NCBI GenBank assembly: GCA_965365465.1
Contig: CBDUBU010000121.1
Coordinates: 1-11,833, forward strand
Length of the DNA stretch: 11,833 nucleotides
Direction of reading: 5' to 3'
DNA from: CBDUBU01 sp965365465
Lineage (GTDB): Bacteria > Bacteroidota > Rhodothermia > Rhodothermales > DASSAV01
Part shown: positions 1 to 7,478 of the stretch, in pieces
Position numbering within the stretch: the first letter of the stretch is position 1
How the letters are laid out: each line of letters starts with the position of its first letter
Program-made: the position numbers and the translations under genes
Notes under the pieces: model-generated
What the model was told of the DNA's origin: nothing
Seen by the model: the letters and a program-made list of their open reading frames with translations, nothing else
Databases searched by the model: none

Positions 1-1021
1 CTCCAAACCCGAGGGTTCCAATCTGATACTTCAGCCCGGCGCCCAGGCTCACACCCTCTTCGCTGTCATCGCCGACGAATGCCTGCCCCATCCCTCCACG
101 GAGCGAGAGGATGTTCATAAAGGTGTACTCGGCCCCGATCTTCAGGTGCTCCGTGAAGTCGCGCGGGCGCTGCGCGTCCACGTTCAACTGGAAGGAGTGC
201 ATGTTCGGGTCGAGGCTCGTCAGGTCGATCATGTCCATCGCCAGGCCGATCTGGAACGTCAGCGGCAGTTCGTAGCGCTCGCGTTCGTACCGGAGCTCGC
301 GGGAGAAGTTGCGCACGTTCATGGCAAGCGTCATGCTCCGGAAGCCGGTGAAGTAGAGCACGCCGAAGTCCACGGCTGCCGTTTTCGCCGCGTAGTCCTT
401 GAACTCGGCCATGGTCCCATCAGGGAGCGTGGAGCCGCCCTCATCTATACGCGCTAGCGCAAAGGAACCGAGGTCCTGAACGGCGTACTTCACGTGCGCC
501 CCGACCGAGAAGCGATCCGAGAGCGCACGGGCATAGCCCACGCCCAGCGCCAGCGCCGTCGGGCTGAACATTCCGGTGTCGATATAGCCGGACTGGTTGT
601 TCGCGTTGGGGTCGCGCACGGTGCCGTAGAACTCGCCGTAGTCGATGTTGACCAGCGATACGCCGAACACGCCGTACGCGCCGCCTGCGGGCTTGAACGC
701 CACACTGGCAAGGTTATACTGGATGTCGGTGATGTACTGCAACTGCCCGAAGCCCACATGGAACGCCGGTTCCATATAGGCCATGCTGGCCGGGTTGTAG
801 AACATCGCCGTGGAGGTTCCGATGGTCGAAGCCGTGACCGCGCCGCCCATGGCGGAGGCGCGCGGATCCACCGAAACGGTCAGGAATTTGAAGCCTGTCT
901 GGCCGCGTTTCTGCCGTTCGACCTCGGTGTTCGGCCCGGGGATTTCCTGTCCGAACACGGAAGGCGCCATCTGCAAAAAGAGCGCGGCGATCAGGATGCT
1001 GAGGTAGAAGCTTTTTTTCAT
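1..1021 (-). CDS. PorV/PorQ-family outer-membrane beta-barrel protein (C-terminus cut by window edge)
   Basis: The frame is open for 340 codons from the ATG at 1021 to the left edge with no stop. Residues 1-24 form a signal peptide (MKKSFYLSILIAALF..., cleavage near VFG|Q). Residues 43-61 (GFKFLTVSVDPRASAMGGA) and the following FYNPASMA (74-81) match the N-terminal signature of the PorV/PorQ family, FadL-like barrels of the outer membrane. The rest alternates aromatic and glycine residues as barrel strands do. Family members usually run about 330-370 residues, so probably only a few tens of residues are missing. PorV proper shuttles T9SS cargo from translocon to sortase; many paralogs have no known role. 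As last gene of the operon, 83 bases after a protein with a T9SS-type sorting domain, it may be a dedicated partner of that protein (inference). No good Shine-Dalgarno precedes the ATG; a weak GGAAAG lies about 16 bases upstream. Confidence 0.85.
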   Translation of the reverse strand, partial: MKKSFYLSILIAALFLQMAPSVFGQEIPGPNTEVERQKRGQTGFKFLTVSVDPRASAMGGAVTASTIGTSTAMFYNPASMAYMEPAFHVGFGQLQYITDIQYNLASVAFKPAGGAYGVFGVSLVNIDYGEFYGTVRDPNANNQSGYIDTGMFSPTALALGVGYARALSDRFSVGAHVKYAVQDLGSFALARIDEGGSTLPDGTMAEFKDYAAKTAAVDFGVLYFTGFRSMTLAMNVRNFSRELRYERERYELPLTFQIGLAMDMIDLTSLDPNMHSFQLNVDAQRPRDFTEHLKIGAEYTFMNILSLRGGMGQAFVGDDSEEGVSLGAGLKYQIGTLGFG

Positions 1022-1069
1022 GGCAAAGCCGGTATTTCTTTCCGTGAGAAGTCTGTTGCAGCCGGAGCA

Positions 1070-1096
1070 GGGCAGGCGCCGCAACGGTGCCCGCCC
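1070..1096 (-). other. Stem-loop in the gap between the sorting-domain protein and the PorV-like gene
   Basis: Arms 1070-1080 and 1086-1096 pair over 11 positions around the loop GCAAC. Read on the minus (mRNA) strand there is one G-U wobble and one A-C mismatch. No U-run follows in the direction of transcription, so it is not a normal intrinsic terminator. It could protect the 3' end of the upstream message or reduce read-through; the function is inference. Confidence 0.45.
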
Positions 1097-1104
1097 CACG
1101 CGGA

Positions 1105-3399
1105 CTAACGAATGACCACGAATTTCCTGAAGACCCGTGCATCCGAGTCCATATCCTCGATGACGGCCACATAGATGCCGCTCACGAGCAACTGCCGGGC
1201 ATCGGTGGTCAGGTTCCACTTCTCGTCGCCGGAGCCGTCGGTGTGCTCGATGATCTTGATGAGCTCGCCGGTCTCGGTGTAGATGCTGATCTTGCTCCGG
1301 CCCGGAATGTTGAAGAAGGCAATTTCATCCTCCTTTGCAAAGCGGATGCTCTGGTCGGCGGCCAGGTTCACCGGGTTCGGAACGACGCGGGCGTCGGCAA
1401 TGGTGCCGGTCTCGCCGAAGGGCGGGCGTTTCAGGTTGGCCGGCTGGTACGTCTGCGTGTAGTACCGGCTGCTGCGCAGCGGCGCGCCGTTCGGCGTGCC
1501 GTTGATGCCCATCGGGTCCACCGACTGCGGCTGCCCCACCGCTACGATGTAGTAGTAGTAGTCGGTGCCGCGCAGCACGTTGGTGTCGTTGAACGAGGTC
1601 TCGCCCGGCGCGAGGGCAGGCCCTTCACAATCCGGCAAGTTGCCCCGGACGCACACGTACGGAAGCTCGTCCTCCGGACGGCGCGGCGGCGTCACTCCCT
1701 GGCGCACCATGTCGTACCACTCCGACCAGTGCGACAGCCTGGAGGTGCGGTAAATTTCCCAGCCCACACGCTCCGGCCCGCCCGCGAGCGGTTCCCACGT
1801 CAGGTCGATCCTGTCCGGGCGTCCGAACACATCGAATGTGACCGGCGGGTGCGGCGGCTGCGGGATGGCGTATTGCGTGAAGCCCTGGCTGGCCTCGTAC
1901 ACGTCCCGCGCCTTGAAGAACGACTTGAACAGCGAGTCGCGGTTGGTCATCACCCACTGGTTCTTCGTCAGCGCCTCGATGCCCAGATCATAGTTGTTGT
2001 GGTAGGTCTCCGGAGTGAACTCGCCCCGCGTGATCTCCCCGTCGCCGTTGGCGTCGAACTCGATGACCTTTTCGTCATTGTAGCCGCTCAGTTTGTAGGC
2101 GCGTCCGACGTTGAGTTTGGCGTCGAAGCCCAGACCGGCGATGGAACGCGCCGTCACGATGCGGACGGACTCGCCGAAGGCCATGTCGTACGGTCCGAAG
2201 GCCATGTTGGGGGCCATGCCGCCCTGCCTGCCGGAACTGGGGTCGTTCTTTGACTCCCAGAAGTTGCCATCGGGCACGATGCGGTCTGCGTAGTGCGGCC
2301 ACAGACGGGAGGGGGAAATATCGGGGTTATGCGTCTGGCGCTCGCGCGTCAGGATCGCCAGTTCGTAGTAGTCCTCCTGCGCCGCCCCGGCAGCAGAGAG
2401 TTCTTCGTCCTGGTCCTGCCAGCCGATCGTGTGCGGCTGCTTCAGCATGTCGTAGGTGGGGTCGGTGGTCGAGTTCGGCGCGTAAAGTACCATCTCGCCG
2501 TCGAAATCGCCGCCGATCAGCCGGCCTGCCGTGTCGCCCTGAGTGGGATTCGACCAGTGGTCTTCGTTCACCGGCTCGCCCAGGCTATTCCAGGGCTTCG
2601 AGCCGCTGTAGCCCGGCTCGTAGCCGTGCCACGCATAGACGGCCGTGAAGTCCACCGGGTAGTCGGCATGGCCGTCGCCGACCACGTCGATCATGTTATA
2701 CTTGCCCCAGACCTGCCCGCCGTCTCCGACCCAGGCGCCCAGTTCCGACGAGCGCCAGCGCTGGAGCCAGTAGAAGTAAACGGCTTCCAGGTTCTGGCCG
2801 TCGAGTTCGATCTCGGCGTCGGCATCGGTGTTGCCGGTGTTCGTGAACGTGTACTCGTAGAGATGGTAGTTGTCGTGGTAGTCGTTGCTATAGGCGTAGA
2901 CTTTCATGTTGCAGGTGATGCCTACCGTCATGTTCCACGTCGCCTCGACGACGCGGTCTGCCGGAAGGTCCGGGTCCACTTCATCGACGACAGCGATCTT
3001 GGAGAACGAGTCCACCCCGTCCACCGTAACGGCGGTGTCTTCCCACTTTGATTTGAGCACGAGGCTGATCGGGGAAACCACGTCCTGACCCGACTCACGC
3101 GGGCCGACCTTTGCCGTGAAGTACGGCCAGTCATTGCCGCGATCGTCCGTCCAGTTTTTCAGACCGATCCAGAAGGCCTCGGCGCGGATGTGGGAAGGAT
3201 TGTACTGAATGGCCGGGTAGTGATAGCCGCGCGGCGCGGTGGCGGCTTCCGCACGCCAGCCGGCTTCGATGTAGTCGTTTTGCAACTCCCCGATGTCGAT
3301 CCACTTGACGAGGAATTGTGCCTTTGCCTCATGGATGCCGGCCCCCAGGACCAACATCAGGCAGAGTGCCGCCGAGGCGCGTTTGCAGAAAGCTTTCAT
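1105..3399 (-). CDS. Secreted surface protein with EF-hand-like loop, Fn3-like domain and T9SS-type C-terminal sorting domain
   Basis: The product has 764 residues. Residues 1-27 are a signal peptide ending AKA|Q. Residues 28 to about 440 are aromatic- and acid-rich, with many W, Y and D residues, and I recognise no family there. Residues 449-460 (DANGDGEITRGE) form a canonical 12-residue EF-hand/dockerin-like calcium loop, with D449, N451, D453, E455 and E460 in the ligand positions. About 515-650 resembles a fibronectin type III domain (RIDLTWEPL, YYYYIVAV). Residues 668-764 look like a T9SS type A sorting domain: a VVPNPVN start, KISIYTETGELIK, then GIYVAV and the terminal FVVIR. The protein is therefore likely exported, moved across the outer membrane and attached to the surface. 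It is the middle gene of the operon, 86 bases after the receptor. C583 and C591 could form a disulfide. A SusD-like accessory role to the receptor is possible, but there is no SusD similarity and no lipobox. Confidence 0.8.
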   Translation of the reverse strand: MKAFCKRASAALCLMLVLGAGIHEAKAQFLVKWIDIGELQNDYIEAGWRAEAATAPRGYHYPAIQYNPSHIRAEAFWIGLKNWTDDRGNDWPYFTAKVGPRESGQDVVSPISLVLKSKWEDTAVTVDGVDSFSKIAVVDEVDPDLPADRVVEATWNMTVGITCNMKVYAYSNDYHDNYHLYEYTFTNTGNTDADAEIELDGQNLEAVYFYWLQRWRSSELGAWVGDGGQVWGKYNMIDVVGDGHADYPVDFTAVYAWHGYEPGYSGSKPWNSLGEPVNEDHWSNPTQGDTAGRLIGGDFDGEMVLYAPNSTTDPTYDMLKQPHTIGWQDQDEELSAAGAAQEDYYELAILTRERQTHNPDISPSRLWPHYADRIVPDGNFWESKNDPSSGRQGGMAPNMAFGPYDMAFGESVRIVTARSIAGLGFDAKLNVGRAYKLSGYNDEKVIEFDANGDGEITRGEFTPETYHNNYDLGIEALTKNQWVMTNRDSLFKSFFKARDVYEASQGFTQYAIPQPPHPPVTFDVFGRPDRIDLTWEPLAGGPERVGWEIYRTSRLSHWSEWYDMVRQGVTPPRRPEDELPYVCVRGNLPDCEGPALAPGETSFNDTNVLRGTDYYYYIVAVGQPQSVDPMGINGTPNGAPLRSSRYYTQTYQPANLKRPPFGETGTIADARVVPNPVNLAADQSIRFAKEDEIAFFNIPGRSKISIYTETGELIKIIEHTDGSGDEKWNLTTDARQLLVSGIYVAVIEDMDSDARVFRKFVVIR

Positions 3400-3447
3400 G
3401 TTTATGCGGGCTTAAAGGTCTATGCAGAGGCTTGGATGATGCAGGCG

Positions 3448-3477
3448 CGGCCCTCCCGAATCGCTCCGGAAGGGCCG
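3448..3477 (-). other. Stem-loop in the gap between the receptor gene and the sorting-domain protein gene
   Basis: Arms 3448-3458 and 3467-3477 pair over 11 positions with one G-U wobble on the minus strand and an 8-base loop. It starts 9 bases after the receptor stop codon and has no U-tract. It may stabilise the receptor message or partly attenuate the downstream genes (inference). Together with 1070-1096, both internal gaps of the operon carry such a structure. Confidence 0.5.
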
Positions 3478-3485
3478 AACCGGCC

Positions 3486-6400
3486 TCAGAAGGAAACACG
3501 GATGCCGAAGGTAACCTGGCGCGGCCACAGGAAGGTGTGGAACCGGTGGTTCGGCATATCGATGTATGCCTTTTCATCCAGCACCTTGTCCACCTCGCCC
3601 TGCGGGACTTTCTGCCAACTGCCGTTCACGTAGCGGTTGTAGCCGTCAGCTTCGGTCCACCACCAGGCGCGCTGGCGATCCGGGTCCACGCTTTCCGGAA
3701 GCTGCGAAACGGCCTCGATGGGCTGGAAGGCCACGTCCTCCTTGCGGTAGTCGCCCGGCCTGTCCTTGCCCGGAATGTTGACGTAAGGCGGGGTCGTTTC
3801 CTCCGGAAGCTGCTTCCATAGATCGCCCTTCATGTGGAGGGACTGCATGTAATCGTGCCAGTCGTTGCCCGATCCGGTCAGGAAAGCGCCCGTGCCCCCT
3901 GAGTACGTGTACATGCGCTTGATGTTGAACACGTTGTCGATGTCGAGCATCAACTGGATGTTCGACCCGCCGATGGCGGCCAGGTGCTTCGTGAACCGCA
4001 TGTCGAAGTTGTAGTAGTCCTTCATCCGGACGTTGTTCGACACGTTCGGGTTGCCGCCCGGGCCGGTATAGGTAAACGTCTGACCCCGGCGCCATTCGCT
4101 CAGCAGGCTCAAACGGAAGCGCCCGAGCGGATGGGCGCCTGCGATCTGCGGGCCGAAATCGTTGGGCGTGAGCAGCAGCAGGTTTACCCGCGCAAACGGC
4201 TCCGCAATCGGCACGCTGAGGCGATATTCCGTGTTCGTCAGAATAAAGTTCAGCATGTCGAAGGAGTTCTCGTAGAACTGGCGGTAGCCGAAGTTGCCTT
4301 CCTTGCGCTGCAGGTAGGTGAAGTTGGCGAAACCCTGGACCCACTGGCCCCGGTTCTTCGACAGCGAAACCTCGAAGCCCCGCACGTCCTCGTAGTTCCA
4401 CGGCATCTTCGTGTCATACGTCACCACGTCGCCCAGGCTGTGGTACGTCGCGTCGCGGGCCTGATCCCGGATGTCGCGATAGAAACCGGAGATGCGGAGC
4501 AGGAACTGGTCAAAGAGGTTCTGGTCGAAGCCCAGTTCGTAGGCTACCGTCTTGGGCATCGGGTGGTTCGGGTTGCCGATCACGTCGATGCCGCCGATGC
4601 GCGACTGCCGCACGCCGAAGATGTCCGAGGCGTTGAGCATCTGGCGGAAGTGGCCGTAGTTGAAGTAGAGCTTGCTGTTGTCCGTGATCGGGAACGAGAT
4701 CCCGATGCGCGGGCTGAGGGCAAGCTGCGCGTCCACGGCCTGCTTGGGCAGTTCCTGGTCCAGCACATCGACGCGGTAGCGCAGCGTCGAGCTGTACGGA
4801 TCGAAGTCCCACCATTCGGTGTTCGCGTCGAAGTAGTCCATGCGCAGGCCGAGGTTGGCGACCATGCCCTTGAACTCCAGCTTGCTCTGCGCGTACGCGG
4901 CGCCCTGGATCGGGCTGCGCTGCCACGGGAAGTCCTGCTCCGGTTCCGGGCCGACGAGCTGCAGGTTTACGAGCGCATAATGCATGTCGTAGTTGCTGTA
5001 GATCAGCTCGGCGCCCGTCTTGATCTGGAGAAAGTGGTTCACCTGGCTCGTCAGGTCGAAGCGGCCCGTCCAGACCTGCACGTCCGACGTGTCGCGGGTC
5101 TTGACCCAGTGGCCGCCCGTCGATTCGCTGGTTTCCAGGTTGCCGCCGACGGCTGCGAAGCCGAACGGCTCGTCGCCGACGCAGTAGGGCGTGGCCGCGC
5201 CGTCGCCCGTGATGTCGCTGCTGCCGCCGAAGCACGTCACCTGGCTCTCAAAGCCGGGGTTGACCGTGCCCTGCTGGTTGGTAAAGAGCACGTTCACGAA
5301 AGTGCCCGGCCTGCACGCGCTGCCGTCCGGCCCTGATCCCGACTCGGGGCACACGTAGGAGCCGTCCCGGAGGTTCGGAAAACTGCTGCGGTACTTCGAG
5401 CCGACGCGCTGGATGCCCACTTCATAGAACGTCGAGGCGTTCAGCGTATGGGTAAACCGGGCGCCGAACATGTTGTGATCGACGGAGGAAGGCGCGTACT
5501 GGGCATCCGTGTAGATCTCGTCGCCGCGAATGTCCAGGTCGCGGATCTGGTTGACCGACCATGACCACGGGTAGGCCGGCATCCAGCCGCTGTACATCTC
5601 CACCTGGGAAGCGTCGGCGTTGGGCGTGATGCCCCGCTCAGCCGTCCGCAGGCCGTGCAGCGTTACCCTCATGCCCGGCGCGATGTTCGAGATGAGCTTA
5701 AGTTGCAAGGTCTGGTCGTTGTAGGTATTGCGGGCCTGCGGGTACAGGTAGGCGTTCTGGGTGCCCCGGTACGACGCGAGAAAGCGCAGGCCGCCGAGCT
5801 TCTCACTCAGGCCCGGAATCAGCGGGCCGCCGAGCGTGGCGTCGATGTCGTACTCCGGATCAGCAATCGTATTGTCTTTCCGGTGCGTGTACTTCCAGTA
5901 CTCGATCATGTCATTGGGCGTCACGTCGAATCCCTTCGTCTTGAGGAAGTCGGTCACCGAGTTCCAGCCGTCGAAATTGTAGTACTGGCGGCGCTGGTAG
6001 AAATCCCAGCCGCCCGCCTGCACGCCCACGTCCCGAACGGCGGGATCGAGCACCGGACGCGCCCACCACGTGTCGCAGTCTGGCGCGATGTTGCTGCCGC
6101 TGTAGTCGCAGTTTTCCGGCAGCTTCGTGAGCGCGTCGTAGGTCTTGTCCTGCGCCGGGCTGAGGCGCACGAGGCCGTCGAACGTGTAGCGGTTGCGCGG
6201 CGGCTCTTTGGTTGCCACGTTCACGATGCCCGCCCGCACGTTGCCGTACTCGGCGCTGAAGCCGCCCGTCTGCACCTGCGTTTCCTCGATCGAGGTGTAG
6301 CTGATGTTGGTGATCGGGCTGTTGTTGCGGCCCGTGCGGGTGTTGAGGCCGTCCACCACGAAGGCGATTTCGTTTGCCCCGCCGCCGCGAATCTGCAAGC

Positions 6401-6872
6401 CCGGCTCGATGCCCGCCTGGAGGTCGATCACTTCCGAGATGCCCGCCACCGGCAGGTTCTCGAAGTTGGCCGGGTCGAGGTTTGCCACGTTGGCCGAAAC
6501 GTCGCGTTGCACGATAGGCCGCGCCGCCGAAACGACCACCTCATCCAGGCCCACCGTCTCGCTTTGCAGCGCGAAATCGACGTTTGCCGTCAGGTCGATG
6601 TTGACGCGCACGTCCTGGACCAGCGAGGGGGCGTACCCGATGAACGAAGCCCGGACATCATAGGTGCCGGGCCGCACGTTCACGATGGTGTAGTAACCGT
6701 CCACGTCCGTGATCGTGCCCTGCGTCGTCCCGTCGATGACCACGTTTACCCCCGGAAGCGGGTCCCCTGCGGCCGCATCGGTAACCTGGCCGGAGATCTT
6801 GCCTGTCTGTGCAAGCGCTGCCGACGCTGGAAGCAAGAGAGCAAGCATACATAGTAGCTTTGCTAGTCTCAT
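3486..6872 (-). CDS. TonB-dependent outer-membrane receptor with carboxypeptidase-like regulatory domain
   Basis: The product has 1128 residues. Residues 1-21 are a signal peptide (ALA|Q). Residues 24-105 form a CarboxypepD_reg-like beta-sandwich (GKISGQVTDAAAGDPLPGVN..., GTITDVDGYYTI...), common in Bacteroidota SusC-type receptors. DEVVV at 110-114 precedes the plug. The plug covers about 115-222 and contains IRGGGANEIAFVVDGL (161-176) and GGFSAEYGNVRAGIVNVATK (203-222). The rest is the 22-strand barrel, ending in an aromatic-terminated strand (TFGIRVSF). Such proteins import a bound ligand across the outer membrane using TonB-ExbBD energy. The ligand cannot be told here. Cysteine pairs 255/266, 508/520 and 547/564 fall in predicted outer loops. 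The final loop (about 986-1117) is unusually long and aromatic. The start is supported by AGAGGA seven bases upstream. It is the first gene of a probable three-gene operon. Confidence 0.93.
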   Translation of the reverse strand: MRLAKLLCMLALLLPASAALAQTGKISGQVTDAAAGDPLPGVNVVIDGTTQGTITDVDGYYTIVNVRPGTYDVRASFIGYAPSLVQDVRVNIDLTANVDFALQSETVGLDEVVVSAARPIVQRDVSANVANLDPANFENLPVAGISEVIDLQAGIEPGLQIRGGGANEIAFVVDGLNTRTGRNNSPITNISYTSIEETQVQTGGFSAEYGNVRAGIVNVATKEPPRNRYTFDGLVRLSPAQDKTYDALTKLPENCDYSGSNIAPDCDTWWARPVLDPAVRDVGVQAGGWDFYQRRQYYNFDGWNSVTDFLKTKGFDVTPNDMIEYWKYTHRKDNTIADPEYDIDATLGGPLIPGLSEKLGGLRFLASYRGTQNAYLYPQARNTYNDQTLQLKLISNIAPGMRVTLHGLRTAERGITPNADASQVEMYSGWMPAYPWSWSVNQIRDLDIRGDEIYTDAQYAPSSVDHNMFGARFTHTLNASTFYEVGIQRVGSKYRSSFPNLRDGSYVCPESGSGPDGSACRPGTFVNVLFTNQQGTVNPGFESQVTCFGGSSDITGDGAATPYCVGDEPFGFAAVGGNLETSESTGGHWVKTRDTSDVQVWTGRFDLTSQVNHFLQIKTGAELIYSNYDMHYALVNLQLVGPEPEQDFPWQRSPIQGAAYAQSKLEFKGMVANLGLRMDYFDANTEWWDFDPYSSTLRYRVDVLDQELPKQAVDAQLALSPRIGISFPITDNSKLYFNYGHFRQMLNASDIFGVRQSRIGGIDVIGNPNHPMPKTVAYELGFDQNLFDQFLLRISGFYRDIRDQARDATYHSLGDVVTYDTKMPWNYEDVRGFEVSLSKNRGQWVQGFANFTYLQRKEGNFGYRQFYENSFDMLNFILTNTEYRLSVPIAEPFARVNLLLLTPNDFGPQIAGAHPLGRFRLSLLSEWRRGQTFTYTGPGGNPNVSNNVRMKDYYNFDMRFTKHLAAIGGSNIQLMLDIDNVFNIKRMYTYSGGTGAFLTGSGNDWHDYMQSLHMKGDLWKQLPEETTPPYVNIPGKDRPGDYRKEDVAFQPIEAVSQLPESVDPDRQRAWWWTEADGYNRYVNGSWQKVPQGEVDKVLDEKAYIDMPNHRFHTFLWPRQVTFGIRVSF

Positions 6873-6879
6873 AGTCTGG

Positions 6880-6885
6880 TCCTCT
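6880..6885 (-). promoter_or_regulatory. Ribosome binding site of the TonB-dependent receptor gene
   Basis: Read on the minus strand, AGAGGA lies 7 bases before the ATG at 6872. It fixes the start and contrasts with the two downstream operon genes, which have no comparable site. The protease gene at 7692 uses the same AGAGGA. Confidence 0.65.
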
Positions 6886-7093
6886 TTACTGGCGGAATGG
6901 TGATGAAGTGTGTCATAAAAGCCCTTTCAGGACACGCGCTTGCGAAGAAAGAGCTGTTGATTATCCAAAGTGAAACGGCGAACCGGCTGTAAAAAAAGCA
7001 TATCTCCCACACGAATGGCGCGCGCTCATCGAAAAGACGGCCTGCAATCAACTTCATGCGCCCCCAGAGAAGGGAACTGCCGCCGGTGGGAGA

Positions 7094-7128
7094 ACCACGG
7101 CCCGTGCAACGCCTACGGGGGCTGTGGT
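7094..7128 (+). other. Strong stem-loop in the divergent intergenic region
   Basis: ACCACGGCCC (7094-7103) pairs with GGGCTGTGGT (7119-7128) over 10 bases with one G-U. Two further pairs (7104-7105 with 7115-7116) stack across a two-base bulge. On the minus strand the G-U becomes an A-C mismatch, so the structure is better as plus-strand RNA. Its purpose is unknown: it could be part of the long protease leader or of an unannotated small RNA. Confidence 0.45.
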
Positions 7129-7212
7129 AAGCAGAGATTAATGAAACTACGTAGAAAAGTCAATTTAAAGCAGGCATGAATACTCCATTTGATGGATCAA
7201 TTAGCGCCGAAA

Positions 7213-7237
7213 GAGGACCCGGCCCCCTCCCCTCCTC
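7213..7237. other. C-rich tract closed by a 5-bp inverted repeat (first of two)
   Basis: GAGGA (7213-7217) and TCCTC (7233-7237) are perfect inverted repeats enclosing C-runs at 7218-7220, 7223-7227 and 7229-7232. On the minus strand these are G-runs that could form a G-quadruplex in the receptor leader (inference). Confidence 0.35.
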
Positions 7238-7240
7238 GAA

Positions 7241-7261
7241 AAGTCCCCGTTACGGGGGTTT
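7241..7261 (+). other. Small hairpin CCCCG-TTA-CGGGG with A/T flanks
   Basis: Positions 7241-7249 pair with 7253-7261 around the loop TTA, including two G-U pairs on the plus strand. The A-flank and short T-flank give it a terminator-like look, but the T-run has only three bases and no plus-strand gene precedes it. Confidence 0.3.
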
Positions 7262-7281
7262 CAGCGCGGGTTTGGCCGCGC

Positions 7282-7316
7282 CCGGCGTTCAGGGCAAAAA
7301 TGCATGACCCCCTCCG
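7282..7316 (+). repeat. 35-bp direct repeat, copy 1 (upstream of the protease gene)
   Basis: This is identical over 35 bases to 9215-9249. The core is CAAAAATGCATGACCCCC, including the palindrome ATGCAT. The two copies have the same orientation, bracket the S8 protease gene and lie 1,933 bases apart. Flanking sequence is only loosely similar. A dispersed intergenic repeat module is the likeliest explanation. Confidence 0.85.
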
Positions 7317-7422
7317 GCAGCGCCCACCGCGCTTCATGTATAGAGGCTTCCCTTTGTTCAGTATGACACAAGAGCGAGGGGTCAGACAGACGAAAAGAAC
7401 GTTCTCTACAGCAAACACCTGG

Positions 7423-7447
7423 AGACTGCCCCCTCCTCCCCCAGTCT
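7423..7447. other. C-rich tract closed by a 6-bp inverted repeat (second of two)
   Basis: AGACTG (7423-7428) and CAGTCT (7442-7447) are perfect inverted repeats around a pure pyrimidine loop with C-runs at 7429-7433, 7435-7436 and about 7438-7442. It has the same 25-base length as the structure at 7213-7237, 210 bases away. Confidence 0.4.
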
Positions 7448-7454
7448 GCTTATT

Positions 7455-7478
7455 CCGAGCGGATGCGAAGCGTCTATG
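7455..7478 (+). repeat. Piece of dispersed intergenic repeat (VILSEAKDL-like), copy A
   Basis: The segment CCGAGCGgatGCGAAGCG plus TCTATG matches CTGAGCGtccGCGAAGCG plus TCTATG at 11034-11057. The 14 bases GCGAAGCGTCTATG are identical (7465-7478 and 11044-11057). The arrangement TGAGCG-NNN-GCGAAG resembles a well-known intergenic repeat found in many bacterial phyla. The similar sequences TATGACACAAGAGCGAGGGG (from 7364) and GATGACACAGGGGTGAGGG (from 10980) suggest the element extends upstream. Confidence 0.55.

Noticed and set aside
3984..5336. 450-codon open frame on the plus strand inside the receptor gene
   Set aside because: Antisense shadow of the TonB-dependent receptor; valine/arginine-rich translation with no recognisable domain. 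The same applies to 1087-2253, 2293-3051 and 5655-6854.
6869..7057. 62-codon open frame overlapping the receptor start on the minus strand
   Set aside because: No ribosome binding site of its own and no recognisable protein; it occupies the expected receptor leader.
7060..7135. Cobalamin riboswitch
   Set aside because: Fragments resemble the core, but the strand faces the protease instead of the receptor, the B12 box is missing and the upstream helix sequences do not match.
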